Shown here piece by piece: positions 8,691 to 16,898 of a stretch of DNA of 38,668 nt (positions are counted from its first letter, which is position 1; every line of letters starts with the position of its first letter). The position numbers and the translations under genes were made by a program. Origin of the DNA: Chitinispirillia bacterium. GTDB lineage: Bacteria; Fibrobacterota; Chitinivibrionia; Chitinivibrionales; Chitinispirillaceae. A model generated the notes under the pieces. The model was not told where the DNA came from and did no database searches. It worked only from the letters and a program-made list of their open reading frames with translations. The stretch covers positions 1-38,668 of the forward strand of contig WQRV01000007.1 of NCBI GenBank assembly GCA_009786575.1, in the 5' to 3' direction.

Positions 8691-9268
8691 GAATTATCTA
8701 TACATTGATGCCATGCGCGGTTTTTATGTTGATTTTCGGCTGCGGCCCGCAGAAGGAGACGATTCCAGTTGCGCCGGACATCATCACCGAGCCGCATCAG
8801 GCGTTTACCGACGCCACACTCTTATTCTACGAACACGGCGTTAAGCGCTGGCAGTTAGATACCTACTATATGAACAAGCCACTGGCCGATACGGGGCACT
8901 TGCTTGTCGTACCTGTGAAGATTGCCGTATACGACACGGCCGGCAGCCTCTCTGCCCGCATTCTCTCCGACTCCGGCACCAGCGATTCAAAGATGGATAT
9001 TTTCAACTTGTGGGGCGGGGTCCACATCAAAAACGAGGATGGCATGACGGTGAGGAGCCACAGGCTCAAATGGTTTAAAAACGCGCGGTTAGTCACGTCC
9101 GACACTATAGTCCAGATAGAGACGCCCAAGGGCGATATTTTGATGGGCAAGGGCCTGAACGCGAAAGACGACTTCTCGCGTTTCTCGTTCAGCTCCGATG
9201 TTCAGGGTGTGTTCCCGGATTTCAAGCGCAGGGTGGAGGAGGAGGGCGATGAAAACTTTTTCATGTAG
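8687..9268 (+). CDS. lptC: LPS export protein LptC-like lipoprotein
   Basis: The 193-residue product has a lipoprotein signal ending LIFGC (Cys19). It then shows the LptC/YrbK jellyroll pattern: WQLDTYYM, LLVVPVKIAVYDTAG, repeated strand motifs such as MDIFNLWGGVHIKNEDG, and KWFKNARLVTSD. LptC normally bridges the LptBFG transporter to LptA in the periplasm and is usually anchored by a transmembrane helix; lipid anchoring, as in many Bacteroidota/Fibrobacterota proteins, is a variation. It overlaps the acyltransferase gene by 4 nt and lptA by 20 nt, which fixes its role in LPS export by context. Confidence 0.82.
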   Translation: MRIIYTLMPCAVFMLIFGCGPQKETIPVAPDIITEPHQAFTDATLLFYEHGVKRWQLDTYYMNKPLADTGHLLVVPVKIAVYDTAGSLSARILSDSGTSDSKMDIFNLWGGVHIKNEDGMTVRSHRLKWFKNARLVTSDTIVQIETPKGDILMGKGLNAKDDFSRFSFSSDVQGVFPDFKRRVEEEGDENFFM

Positions 9269-10964
9269 GCCTCCGTGTGCGGATACCGCCATACCGCGTG
9301 TCAATCGCCGCGCTGACGGCCGCGTTAGTGTGCGCGTCAACACGCATATCTTAGCAGCCGTAATACTGATTTGCTGCCTGCACGCGCCCGCGCAGATAAA
9401 CACGGGCGGTGCGCTGATTCTTGAACGCGCAAACAGCAACGAGAATACTTACGAGAACGCAAGCGGCAACTTTATCAGTTTCCTGCGCGGCGATGTGGCT
9501 TTCCGTCTCGACGACATCCGCATATCGGCGCAGGAGGCCATGTGGAACAGAAATGAGGGGGTAGTAGATTTTCACACAGACGTAAAGGTAGAGCAGCGCG
9601 GGCAGATAATGACCTGCAACCGCCTGAATTTCCGCCGCGACCGGAACACCCTCTCGGCCATTGGCAGCGTACATTACTCCGACTCCGCGAAAATAACATT
9701 CATGCGCGGACAGACCGCGGAGTACGCTACCAACAAGAAAGAGTGCATATTATACGGCGATCCGCTGCTTACGCGGATAGACACCACAGAGACCGATACG
9801 CTCTTCATCAGCGGCAAGTTCATGGTCTACAACGACTCCCTCAAAATAGCCACCGTAGTAGACTCCGTTAAGATATTCCGCGGCAGTCTCACCGCCACCG
9901 GCAGCAAGGGTGAGTACTTTGCGAAAGAGAATATGGCAAAACTGCGGGTAAAACCGGTTATCCTCTACGAGAAGCACAGGATAGTAGGCGATTCTGTTGA
10001 CCTGTTCTTCGGCAAGGAGTCGCTGGAAAGCGCTGCGGTTATGGGCAATACGCACGGATTCTACTCGGAGATCGCAGACTCATCATCGGATACGACCGTG
10101 ATGAATATCTGGAGTGACCGCCTGTATATGGCAATGTACGAATCCGGCAAGGTACACTCGATAAAGGCAACCGGCAGCGCGCGCGGCGACTACACGGAAA
10201 CCCCAGCCGATCCGGCAAAGGCTCCGGCCGCGACGCAGATATCGAGTGACAGCCTGCACATGTTCATGTTCGAAAACGGCAAGGTGAATGCCATAAAAGC
10301 CTACAGCCGTGCGCACGCGAGATACTCGGAGGCCGCGGCCGGGTCAAAGGCCGCAACCGTGACGCGCGTCACAAGCGACAGCCTGCACATGTACATGTTC
10401 GAAACAGGCAAGGTGAACACGATGAAAGCCTACGGCAGCGCGCGCGCCAGATACGTAGAAACCGCCGCGGATGAAAAAAGCACTACGCTAACGAGTATCT
10501 CAAGCGACAGCATGCACGTGTTTATGTTCGAGACCGGCAAGATCAGCGCTATGAAGGCCTACGGCAAAGCCCACGGCCGCAGTTCCGAGTGGAGCGCAGC
10601 ATCCGAAAGAGACTCCTCAATAACACACATCTGGAGCGACAGTTTACGGCTTGCAATGACCACCGCTGGAAAAATCAACACCATGCGGGCTTTCGGAAAC
10701 GTCATTAGCAGAAACTTCATAGCCGGCGACTCCGCCCGCACAAACGAAGTATCGGGGAACAGGATGATGCTTGCGTTTAACGCCGGCGGCAAAATAGAGC
10801 GCGCCCTCGTGCGGGGCAGCGCCAAAAGCCGCTACTTCGTGGAAGAGTCAGACGGCGGCGGGTGCAATGCGGCAAGCGGCGACCAGATCATCGTTACCTT
10901 CCTGCGGGGCAAGGCTCAACGGTTACGGGTACTGGGTAACGCAAAAGGAATCTATTTTCCGTAA
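9249..10964 (+). CDS. lptA: Extended LptA/OstA-like LPS transport protein with tandem repeats
   Basis: The 571-residue protein has a signal peptide with a long basic N-region and a hydrophobic core ahead of APAQ. The region about 60-280 shows the OstA/LptA pattern of paired beta strands (NFISFLRGDVAFRLDDIRI, MTCNRLNFRRDRNTLSAIG, TFMRGQTAEYATNKKECILYG). From about residue 285 to the end run five clear and two weaker copies of a ~43-residue unit (core SDSLHMFMFENGKVNAIKAY). Single-domain proteobacterial LptA is about 180 residues, so this is a greatly lengthened jellyroll filament able to span the periplasm. Fused OstA-like proteins are known in Bacteroidota. The ATG at 9249 lies within lptC; a GTG further in (before the RVNTHILAAV segment) would give a shorter, more ordinary signal peptide. 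It is the last gene of the operon and converges on the kinase gene. Confidence 0.85.
   Translation: MKTFSCRPPCADTAIPRVNRRADGRVSVRVNTHILAAVILICCLHAPAQINTGGALILERANSNENTYENASGNFISFLRGDVAFRLDDIRISAQEAMWNRNEGVVDFHTDVKVEQRGQIMTCNRLNFRRDRNTLSAIGSVHYSDSAKITFMRGQTAEYATNKKECILYGDPLLTRIDTTETDTLFISGKFMVYNDSLKIATVVDSVKIFRGSLTATGSKGEYFAKENMAKLRVKPVILYEKHRIVGDSVDLFFGKESLESAAVMGNTHGFYSEIADSSSDTTVMNIWSDRLYMAMYESGKVHSIKATGSARGDYTETPADPAKAPAATQISSDSLHMFMFENGKVNAIKAYSRAHARYSEAAAGSKAATVTRVTSDSLHMYMFETGKVNTMKAYGSARARYVETAADEKSTTLTSISSDSMHVFMFETGKISAMKAYGKAHGRSSEWSAASERDSSITHIWSDSLRLAMTTAGKINTMRAFGNVISRNFIAGDSARTNEVSGNRMMLAFNAGGKIERALVRGSAKSRYFVEESDGGGCNAASGDQIIVTFLRGKAQRLRVLGNAKGIYFP
10101..10730 (+). repeat. Tandem ~130-bp coding repeats in lptA
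   Basis: The AG(T/C)GAC codons of the SD motif recur near 10113, 10244, 10374, 10503 and 10634, a spacing of 129-131 nt. The three central units are most alike (SSDSLHMFMFENGKV, TSDSLHMYMFETGKV, SSDSMHVFMFETGKI), pointing to recent internal duplication. Confidence 0.8.
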
Positions 10965-10989
10965 AAACATCTGCGGATCCTGTGAATGT

Positions 10990-13900
10990 TCAGCCGAACC
11001 GCGACAGCAGCGTCCTCGCCCCGTCAGCTGCCCCCTCGAAGTCACTCTGCAGGTAGAGCGCGTCGTAGATGTCTTCTATCGCCCTGGCTGTTTCTTTTTT
11101 CCAGGACTTTTCCCTCAGGCGGCCGAACGACGCATAGGCAACGTCGTCATCGTATGCCTGACAAGAAGTAATGACAGACTGTAGCTGCTCTTTTAAAAAC
11201 GCGGTATCCTCTTCGAGATCATCCGTGTTGACACCGTCATCTTCTGGGGTTAGTTTTTCTATTAGTGCATGCAGCCGCTCTATAAAATCGTCCGTATTGG
11301 CGCTGATGTATTTCGCATCGCCCCTGCGCCCCGCCTTTTCCAGTTCGAGCGCACATTTAGATATCTCCTCCTCGCCTACGTTCGCCGCCGCCGATTTTAT
11401 GGCGTGAGCCGTTATCGTGAACAGCTTTGTGTCTCCGCCGCGCAGCGTCTCCCGCAGGGTAACCGCGGCTTTCTCCGCGTCGCGGCGGAAAATTTCGAGC
11501 ATCTTAGGGCTTACGGCGGCCTGTTCGCTGCCGGTACCGTCAACCGCCCCGGTGGTTTTGAATTCCCACATTTTAGCCTCCTGCGGATGCCTGTCGCGTA
11601 CAAATTTGTTCAGCAGGCCGTCTAAGCGGCCAATGTCTACCGGTTTGGAGATGAAGCCGTCGAAGCCGTGCCGCGCAAACATCTCATCGTTGCCCACGAG
11701 GGCGTTGGCGGTGAGCGCTACTACCGGCCCGTCATAGTTCAGTTCGCGGATAATCTTCGTTGCCTCCACGCCGTCCATCTTAGGCATCATGTGGTCCATG
11801 AATATTACGTCGTAGCGTTCGCCGTTTTTCACTCTGTCAATCGCGTCCGTTCCGCTTTTGGCCGTTACGATGTTCAGGCCGTATGGCTTGAGCAGGCCAA
11901 CGGCTACGTAGAGATTGGTTTCTACGTCGTCTACTACCAACACGCTGCCGTATGGCATGGGAGTCCTGGAGAATGTCATTCGCGCGCCCAGCCTCTCTTT
12001 GGTAAAGGTAAAGTCGCGCAGGCGCTCGGCGGTGGCTGCCCCTATAGTCTCGCCGGCAACCGCTGTTTGCCTGACGGTGGCTGTAAAGGTAGTTCCCCTG
12101 CCGTATTCGCTTTCGATAGTGATGGATCCGCCCATCATCTCAATCAACCGCTTTGTAATGCCCATCTTCAGCCCCGTTCCCCCCTTAACGCGGTTTGCCG
12201 GGACGTTTATGTACGCGTGGCCGGCGAAGAGCCGGGAGCGGTCTTCCGGCGTCATCCCGCAGCCGGTGTCTGAAACCGTGAAACGCAGCAGGATGTCGCC
12301 GTCATCCGCGGCCTGTCCGGACGCAAACGTGCCGGTTCCCATTTTTCTGCGACCGGACGCGCCCCACGCCAAATGCCTGACAGCGAGCCTCACACTCCCC
12401 TTCTCGGTGTACTTGATAGCGTTTGACAAAAAGTAATTGAGTATCTGCTTGAGCCGCAGCTCATCGCCGTATAGCCTCGCCGGCAGGTTTTCGCTCACGT
12501 CAAGCGTAAGCCTTATGGGCTTAGACCCGATCCTTACGATGTTAAGCTGAACCGCGTCGTTTAAAAGGCTTGGCAGATCGTACTCGGCGGAGGCAAGCTC
12601 TAACCTGCCGGTCTCGATCTTCGACAGGTCGAGGATGTCGTTTAAGATCCCCAGAAGCCCGCTGCCCGACGTGTGTATCCGCCGAAACGCCTCCGCGTAC
12701 TCCGGCGGCATATTCTCTTTTTGCAGCTGTATCTGCGCTATGCCGGCTATGGTGTTCATAGGGGTGCGGATTTCGTGCGACATAGATGCCAGAAACTCGC
12801 TCTTGAACCGCGACGTGGCCTCGAGCGACTCCATGGTCCGGCGCTGCGACCTGAGGAAACCGGAGATGAAGAGGTTGAACATGACGAATATCAGCGCTAT
12901 CACAACAAGCATGGCAACGAAGAGCTGTGTTTCAGACCCGCCCCCGCTGTCGCGCATGACAACCGCGCCGCCAACCGCTACAATGGCGGCGAAGATGGAA
13001 GCGGAGAAGATTATGAACTGGCGCTGTGAGCCCCATCTGGCACGGACGGGATTCGGCGCGGGCGTTTTGATGCGGTTCGGCGCGTAAGGGTTTGATGGCA
13101 ATACCGTATGGCGCGCGCTCTCCGGGTCATCAGTGCCGGAGATAGTTGTGCCGCCCGTCACCGGAACGGCCTGACGTACAGGCGCCGTTTTGGCAGTTCT
13201 CTCCTGAGTTGACGGGGCTGATTTGTCTGCCTCAGCGTACTGCTGGCGCCAATCAGCCGGCCACGATTTTACTGCCCCGACCGCGGCGCACCCGGGAACG
13301 CTCTTCTGCCTGACCGTTACGGTAAACTTGCTGCCCTTGCCGTACTCGCTCTCAACCGTGATGGACCCGCCCATCGCCTCCACGAGCCTCTTGGTGATGC
13401 TGAGGCCCAGCCCCGTCCCCTCGGTGCCGCGGTTGGCGTCGGCGTTGAAGCGCAGGTATTCGGAGAAGAGCCGCTCACGGTCTTCGGGCCGCATCCCCTG
13501 GCCGGTGTCGGAGACCGTAAACCGCAGGAATACCTCATCGCTGCCGTCTGTCAATATGTTTCCGTTTGCGGATAGCCGGGGATCCGCGGCATTGGCCGCT
13601 TTTTTACCGTTTGCCGGTACGCCGTTGCCGCCCGCCGATACCGCGTAATGGCTTACCGACAGCTTCACGCGGCCCTTTCTGGTATATTTGATCGCGTTTG
13701 ACAGGAGATTGTTCAGTATCTGCTTCAGCCTCAGCTCGTCCCCGTACAGTTTAGACGGCACGTTCTCATCGACATCAAGCTTGAGCTCTATGGGCTTTTT
13801 CCCTATACGTACCGCGTTTACCTGCACCGCGTCGCTTATCAGGCCGCGAATCCCGTATTCCGACGGGCGCAGTTCGACCTGCTCGGTTTCTATTTTCGAC

Positions 13901-14259
13901 ATATCGAGGATGTCGTTTATGATCTCAAGCATGTTGTTGCCGGAGCTGTGTATTTTCTCGAGCGCGGTCGCGTACTCCTCCGGCAGCCCCTCCTTCTGCA
14001 GCTGTATCTGCGCGATGCCGATGATGGCGTTCATGGGCGTGCGGATCTCGTGCGACATAGTGGCCAAAAAGCGGCTCTTGCCCCTGTTGGCCTCTTCTGC
14101 CGCTTCCTTTGCGTTTATTATGTCTTTCATCTTAACGGAGTAGCCGTTCTCTATGGACAAAAGCGCAACTTCGCGCTCATGCAGCCTGCGCTTAACCTCG
14201 CGCAGTTCTGACAGCAGCAGTGCGGTATCCAAGTCTTTTTTGCCGGATAATTCTTCCAT
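10990..14259 (-). CDS. Hybrid histidine kinase with two kinase modules, REC and HPt
   Basis: The 1089-residue protein has the order: coiled coil (about 15-60); first HisKA with SHEIRTPMN (His70); first HATPase with N box NNLLSNAIKYT, DTGQGM and GTGLGLSI; a low-complexity linker; two transmembrane helices (about 413-436 and 446-470) joined by a short loop; second HisKA (His495); second HATPase (LNYFLSNAIKYT, DTGCGM, but GTGLKMGI in place of the glycine-rich G2 box); a receiver domain with phospho-acceptor Asp822 (FMDHMMPKMDG); and an HPt domain with His952 (TAHAIKSAAANVG). There is no periplasmic sensor domain. It follows the HD-GYP response regulator by 41 nt with an AAGGAAG Shine-Dalgarno, so the two probably form one signalling pathway. 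The input signal is unknown. The modules are clearly an internal duplication. Confidence 0.93.
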   Translation of the reverse strand: MEELSGKKDLDTALLLSELREVKRRLHEREVALLSIENGYSVKMKDIINAKEAAEEANRGKSRFLATMSHEIRTPMNAIIGIAQIQLQKEGLPEEYATALEKIHSSGNNMLEIINDILDMSKIETEQVELRPSEYGIRGLISDAVQVNAVRIGKKPIELKLDVDENVPSKLYGDELRLKQILNNLLSNAIKYTRKGRVKLSVSHYAVSAGGNGVPANGKKAANAADPRLSANGNILTDGSDEVFLRFTVSDTGQGMRPEDRERLFSEYLRFNADANRGTEGTGLGLSITKRLVEAMGGSITVESEYGKGSKFTVTVRQKSVPGCAAVGAVKSWPADWRQQYAEADKSAPSTQERTAKTAPVRQAVPVTGGTTISGTDDPESARHTVLPSNPYAPNRIKTPAPNPVRARWGSQRQFIIFSASIFAAIVAVGGAVVMRDSGGGSETQLFVAMLVVIALIFVMFNLFISGFLRSQRRTMESLEATSRFKSEFLASMSHEIRTPMNTIAGIAQIQLQKENMPPEYAEAFRRIHTSGSGLLGILNDILDLSKIETGRLELASAEYDLPSLLNDAVQLNIVRIGSKPIRLTLDVSENLPARLYGDELRLKQILNYFLSNAIKYTEKGSVRLAVRHLAWGASGRRKMGTGTFASGQAADDGDILLRFTVSDTGCGMTPEDRSRLFAGHAYINVPANRVKGGTGLKMGITKRLIEMMGGSITIESEYGRGTTFTATVRQTAVAGETIGAATAERLRDFTFTKERLGARMTFSRTPMPYGSVLVVDDVETNLYVAVGLLKPYGLNIVTAKSGTDAIDRVKNGERYDVIFMDHMMPKMDGVEATKIIRELNYDGPVVALTANALVGNDEMFARHGFDGFISKPVDIGRLDGLLNKFVRDRHPQEAKMWEFKTTGAVDGTGSEQAAVSPKMLEIFRRDAEKAAVTLRETLRGGDTKLFTITAHAIKSAAANVGEEEISKCALELEKAGRRGDAKYISANTDDFIERLHALIEKLTPEDDGVNTDDLEEDTAFLKEQLQSVITSCQAYDDDVAYASFGRLREKSWKKETARAIEDIYDALYLQSDFEGAADGARTLLSRFG

Positions 14260-14300
14260 CTGTACATCTTCCTTTTTCTGCGGATATCTTCCGCAAATAT

Positions 14301-15332
14301 TTATACGGGCGGGATATGATTCGCCGCCTCCTGCGCGAACCTGCCGGCCGCGTTCAAAAACGCCTCTACGATCTTTGGGTCGAAATGGGAACCGCTCTCC
14401 TTAGTTATGATCTCAACCGCCTGTTCGTGCGTGAAAGGTTTTTTATACGGGCGCTCGGACACCAGCGCGTCGTAGACGTCCGCGACAGCCATGATCCGCC
14501 CCTCAAGCGGGATCGCCTCGCCGGCCAGGCCGCGGGGGTAGCCCGTACCGTCCCACCTCTCGTGGTGGTACCCGGCGAACATCCCGGCGTGGCGCAAAAA
14601 ACCGTCGTCTTTGGCCTTGCTCACAATCCGGTTTATGATGTGCTCGCCCTCTGTGCAGTGCGTCTTGATAAGGCCGAACTCCTCTTCGGTCAGCTTGCCC
14701 GGCTTGTTGAGGATGATGTCCGAAATCGCGATCTTCCCCACGTCGTGCAGCTGCGCCGACGGCAGCAGCAGGTTTATGTCCCAGCCCGATATGATATTAG
14801 AGTACGTCTGTGTGCGGATCAGCTCCGTCATGAGTATTTCCAGATAGGCCTGCGTCCGCTCGATGTGGCCGCCCGTCACCTTGTCGCGGCTCTCCACCAT
14901 GTCGGCGATGACGCTTATCGTCGCGTTGTGGATGTCGCGCACCGCCCGCTGGCTCTCCTTTATGATCCTGTCGGTCTCTATGTGGCTTTCGATGCGCCTG
15001 ATGAGGATGGGCTGCGAGAACGGCTTGGTGATGAAGTCGAGCGCACCCATCTCGAACCCCCGCACCTCCGTGGCGGCGTCGCGCTTTGCGGTCAGGAAGA
15101 TGACGGGGACCGCACGCAGCCGCGCGTCAGCCCGTATTGCCGCCATCACCTCGAAACCGTCCATCTCAGGCATGTCAACATCAAGCAGGATAAGGTCGGG
15201 CACTATCTTTTCGGCCAGTTTGAACAGCTTGGCCGGAGACTGCAGGGCAAAAGCCCTGTAAACCCCGTCCAAAGCGGTTTTGGCCGCCAAAAGGTTGGTC
15301 TCGTTGTCGTCTATGACGAATATGGTCTTCAT
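14301..15332 (-). CDS. Response regulator with HD-GYP domain (RpfG type)
   Basis: The 343-residue protein starts with a receiver domain (Asp51 in LILLDVDMPEMDG, Lys103 in TKPF). It continues into an HD-GYP domain: LHD at 195-197 (His196-Asp197) with HDVGKIAI, then HHERWDGTGYP at 256-266. HD-GYP proteins hydrolyse cyclic di-GMP (some cGAMP) to pGpG/GMP. The full HD and GYP signatures suggest an active enzyme. The ATG at 15332 gives the conserved MKTIFVIDDN start and has a G-rich site upstream; the frame stays open further upstream but that extension has no domain content. It is the first gene of a two-gene operon with the hybrid kinase, which probably phosphorylates Asp51. Confidence 0.92.
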   Translation of the reverse strand: MKTIFVIDDNETNLLAAKTALDGVYRAFALQSPAKLFKLAEKIVPDLILLDVDMPEMDGFEVMAAIRADARLRAVPVIFLTAKRDAATEVRGFEMGALDFITKPFSQPILIRRIESHIETDRIIKESQRAVRDIHNATISVIADMVESRDKVTGGHIERTQAYLEILMTELIRTQTYSNIISGWDINLLLPSAQLHDVGKIAISDIILNKPGKLTEEEFGLIKTHCTEGEHIINRIVSKAKDDGFLRHAGMFAGYHHERWDGTGYPRGLAGEAIPLEGRIMAVADVYDALVSERPYKKPFTHEQAVEIITKESGSHFDPKIVEAFLNAAGRFAQEAANHIPPV

Positions 15333-15461
15333 TGCCGCCTGCCCCCCCCAGGACCGCCGGATGCCCGGCGTGCGGAACTGCGTACTACACCATAAATATA
15401 CATCAAAATATTGCCGGGCGTATGCCAAAAGTAAAAATAATTGCGCCGCGGCGCTTTGCCG

Positions 15462-15490
15462 TTGACTCCGCGCCCGCCATGTTGTATTTT
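15462..15490 (+). promoter_or_regulatory. Sigma70-type promoter of lptB, leaderless
   Basis: TTGACT (15462-15467), a 17-nt spacer and TATTTT (15485-15490) form a good promoter. The lptB ATG begins nine bases after the -10 box, so the transcript leader should be zero to three bases long. No Shine-Dalgarno is present. Confidence 0.65.
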
Positions 15491-15499
15491 AGGTATATC

Positions 15500-16351
15500 A
15501 TGGACAACGAGGAAAATATCCCAAAAAATCCCGAAAATCAGGCCGCCGCGCAGGCCGCGCCGGATGCGGGCAGCCCGCCCGCCTCCGCCTTTGCCCCCGC
15601 CGCCCCGCAAACCGCCCCAAGCCGCCCCGTAAGGGAAATCCGCACCGAAGGTTTAGTCAAGATATACAACAAGCGCTACGTTGTAAACGGTACCTCAATA
15701 ACCGTAAAACAGGGCGAAATAGTAGGGCTCCTCGGCCCCAACGGCGCCGGGAAAACCACCTCGTTCTATATGATTGTGGGCCTCATAAGGGCAAACAAAG
15801 GCAAAATCTTCCTCGACAACAAAAACATCTCCCGCAAACCCATGTACCGCCGCGCCAGAATGGGGATAGGCTACCTGCCACAGGAACCGTCCATCTTCCG
15901 CAAGCTCTCGGTCGCCGACAACATCATGGCCGTCCTCGAATACCAGCGCATGAGCGCCAAACAGAGGAAAATAAGGATGCGGGAACTCTTAGAAGAACTA
16001 AACGTAGGCCACCTCGAACGCAGCCTGGGCTACATGCTCTCGGGAGGCGAGCGCCGCAGGGTAGAAATCGCCCGCACCCTCGCCATCAAGCCCGACTTCA
16101 TCCTCCTCGACGAACCCTTCGCCGGCGTAGACCCCATAGCCGTCGAAGACATCCAGAGCATCGTCCACCAGCTCAAAGACAAAGGCTACGGCGTGCTGAT
16201 AACCGACCACAACGTCCGCGAAACCCTGCGCATAACCGACCGCGCCTACATCATGTGCGAAGGGAAAATCCTCATATCCGGCACCGCCCACGAACTGGCA
16301 AACAGCCCCGAAGCCCGCAAAATCTACCTTGGGCAAAACTTCACGCTATAG
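15500..16351 (+). CDS. lptB: LPS export ABC transporter ATP-binding protein LptB
   Basis: The 283-residue ATPase powers LPS extraction by LptBFGC. It has Walker A GPNGAGKTT (residues 79-87), the Q-loop in GYLPQEPSIFRKLSV, the ABC signature LSGGERRRVEIART, Walker B FILLDEPFAGVDP and the H-loop in LITDHNVRETL. These phrases are highly specific to LptB. About 45 residues of Ala/Pro-rich, low-complexity sequence precede the ABC domain; standard LptB (about 240 residues) lacks this. The start is placed at 15500 because it sits just after a promoter -10 box; no Shine-Dalgarno exists. It lies apart from lptC/lptA and diverges from the HD-GYP gene across a 167-nt gap. Confidence 0.93.
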   Translation: MDNEENIPKNPENQAAAQAAPDAGSPPASAFAPAAPQTAPSRPVREIRTEGLVKIYNKRYVVNGTSITVKQGEIVGLLGPNGAGKTTSFYMIVGLIRANKGKIFLDNKNISRKPMYRRARMGIGYLPQEPSIFRKLSVADNIMAVLEYQRMSAKQRKIRMRELLEELNVGHLERSLGYMLSGGERRRVEIARTLAIKPDFILLDEPFAGVDPIAVEDIQSIVHQLKDKGYGVLITDHNVRETLRITDRAYIMCEGKILISGTAHELANSPEARKIYLGQNFTL

Positions 16352-16434
16352 TGAATAACCGCGTTCCCGGACGCCCTCTTTGAATATACACGCTTTCTAA
16401 AAATTCCGGCGCATGACGGCGTAGTTCCCCTGCG

Positions 16435-16695
16435 TCACTTGAACACGTAGTGCTTCTTAACCGGCGCGGTTACCTTCCATACGCACGACAAGCCCCGCGG
16501 GAAGACCACGTAGTCCCCCGGGCCGAAACTGGCGCTGCCGCCGGCGTGCTCTACCGTTACCCGGCCCTCGAGGATAAGGCAGGTCTCCTCGCTGTCGTAG
16601 CTCCAGTCGAACTCGGAGACCTCGCAGGTCCAGACGGGCTTGGAAAGCATCGCGTTTTTTTCGTCTTCGGTGGGCTTTCTGACGATAATATCCAT
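16435..16695 (-). CDS. Small cupin-domain protein
   Basis: The 86-residue single-domain cupin resembles the cupin_3 (DUF861 / EutQ-ureidoglycine-type) group. Marks are FDWSYDSEETCLILEGRVTV, then FGPGDYVVFPRGLSCVW. The ATG at 16695 has a strong AGGAGAGG nine bases upstream; the frame extends 12 codons further without such a site. Proteins of this size often bind a metal and act as small enzymes or sensors, but no substrate can be named. The canonical metal-binding histidines are largely missing (Glu and Cys near ETCLILEG remain), so enzymatic activity is doubtful. It converges on lptB. Confidence 0.8.
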   Translation of the reverse strand: MDIIVRKPTEDEKNAMLSKPVWTCEVSEFDWSYDSEETCLILEGRVTVEHAGGSASFGPGDYVVFPRGLSCVWKVTAPVKKHYVFK

Positions 16696-16815
16696 GTTAC
16701 AGCCTCTCCTCTTGCTATGGGTGGATGTCACCTTAATTCACCTTTATTGATAATATACGAAAAAACGGCGGCAAAAGCAAATTTAATGCCCAAATCAAAA
16801 TCTTATGGGATTATG

Positions 16816-16845
16816 TTGATATTTCGTGTGCGGGCATTGTATACT
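16816..16845 (+). promoter_or_regulatory. Promoter for the sugar porter gene
   Basis: TTGATA (16816-16821), an 18-nt spacer and TATACT (16840-16845) fit a sigma70 promoter. The start point would be near 16852 and the leader about 47 nt, ending in GAAAGGG before the ATG at 16899. A second TATAAT lies at 16853-16858. Confidence 0.55.
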
Positions 16846-16898
16846 GTGTGTATATAATTTACAATGTTATCGCGATACCTTATGAAAGGGATGCCACC

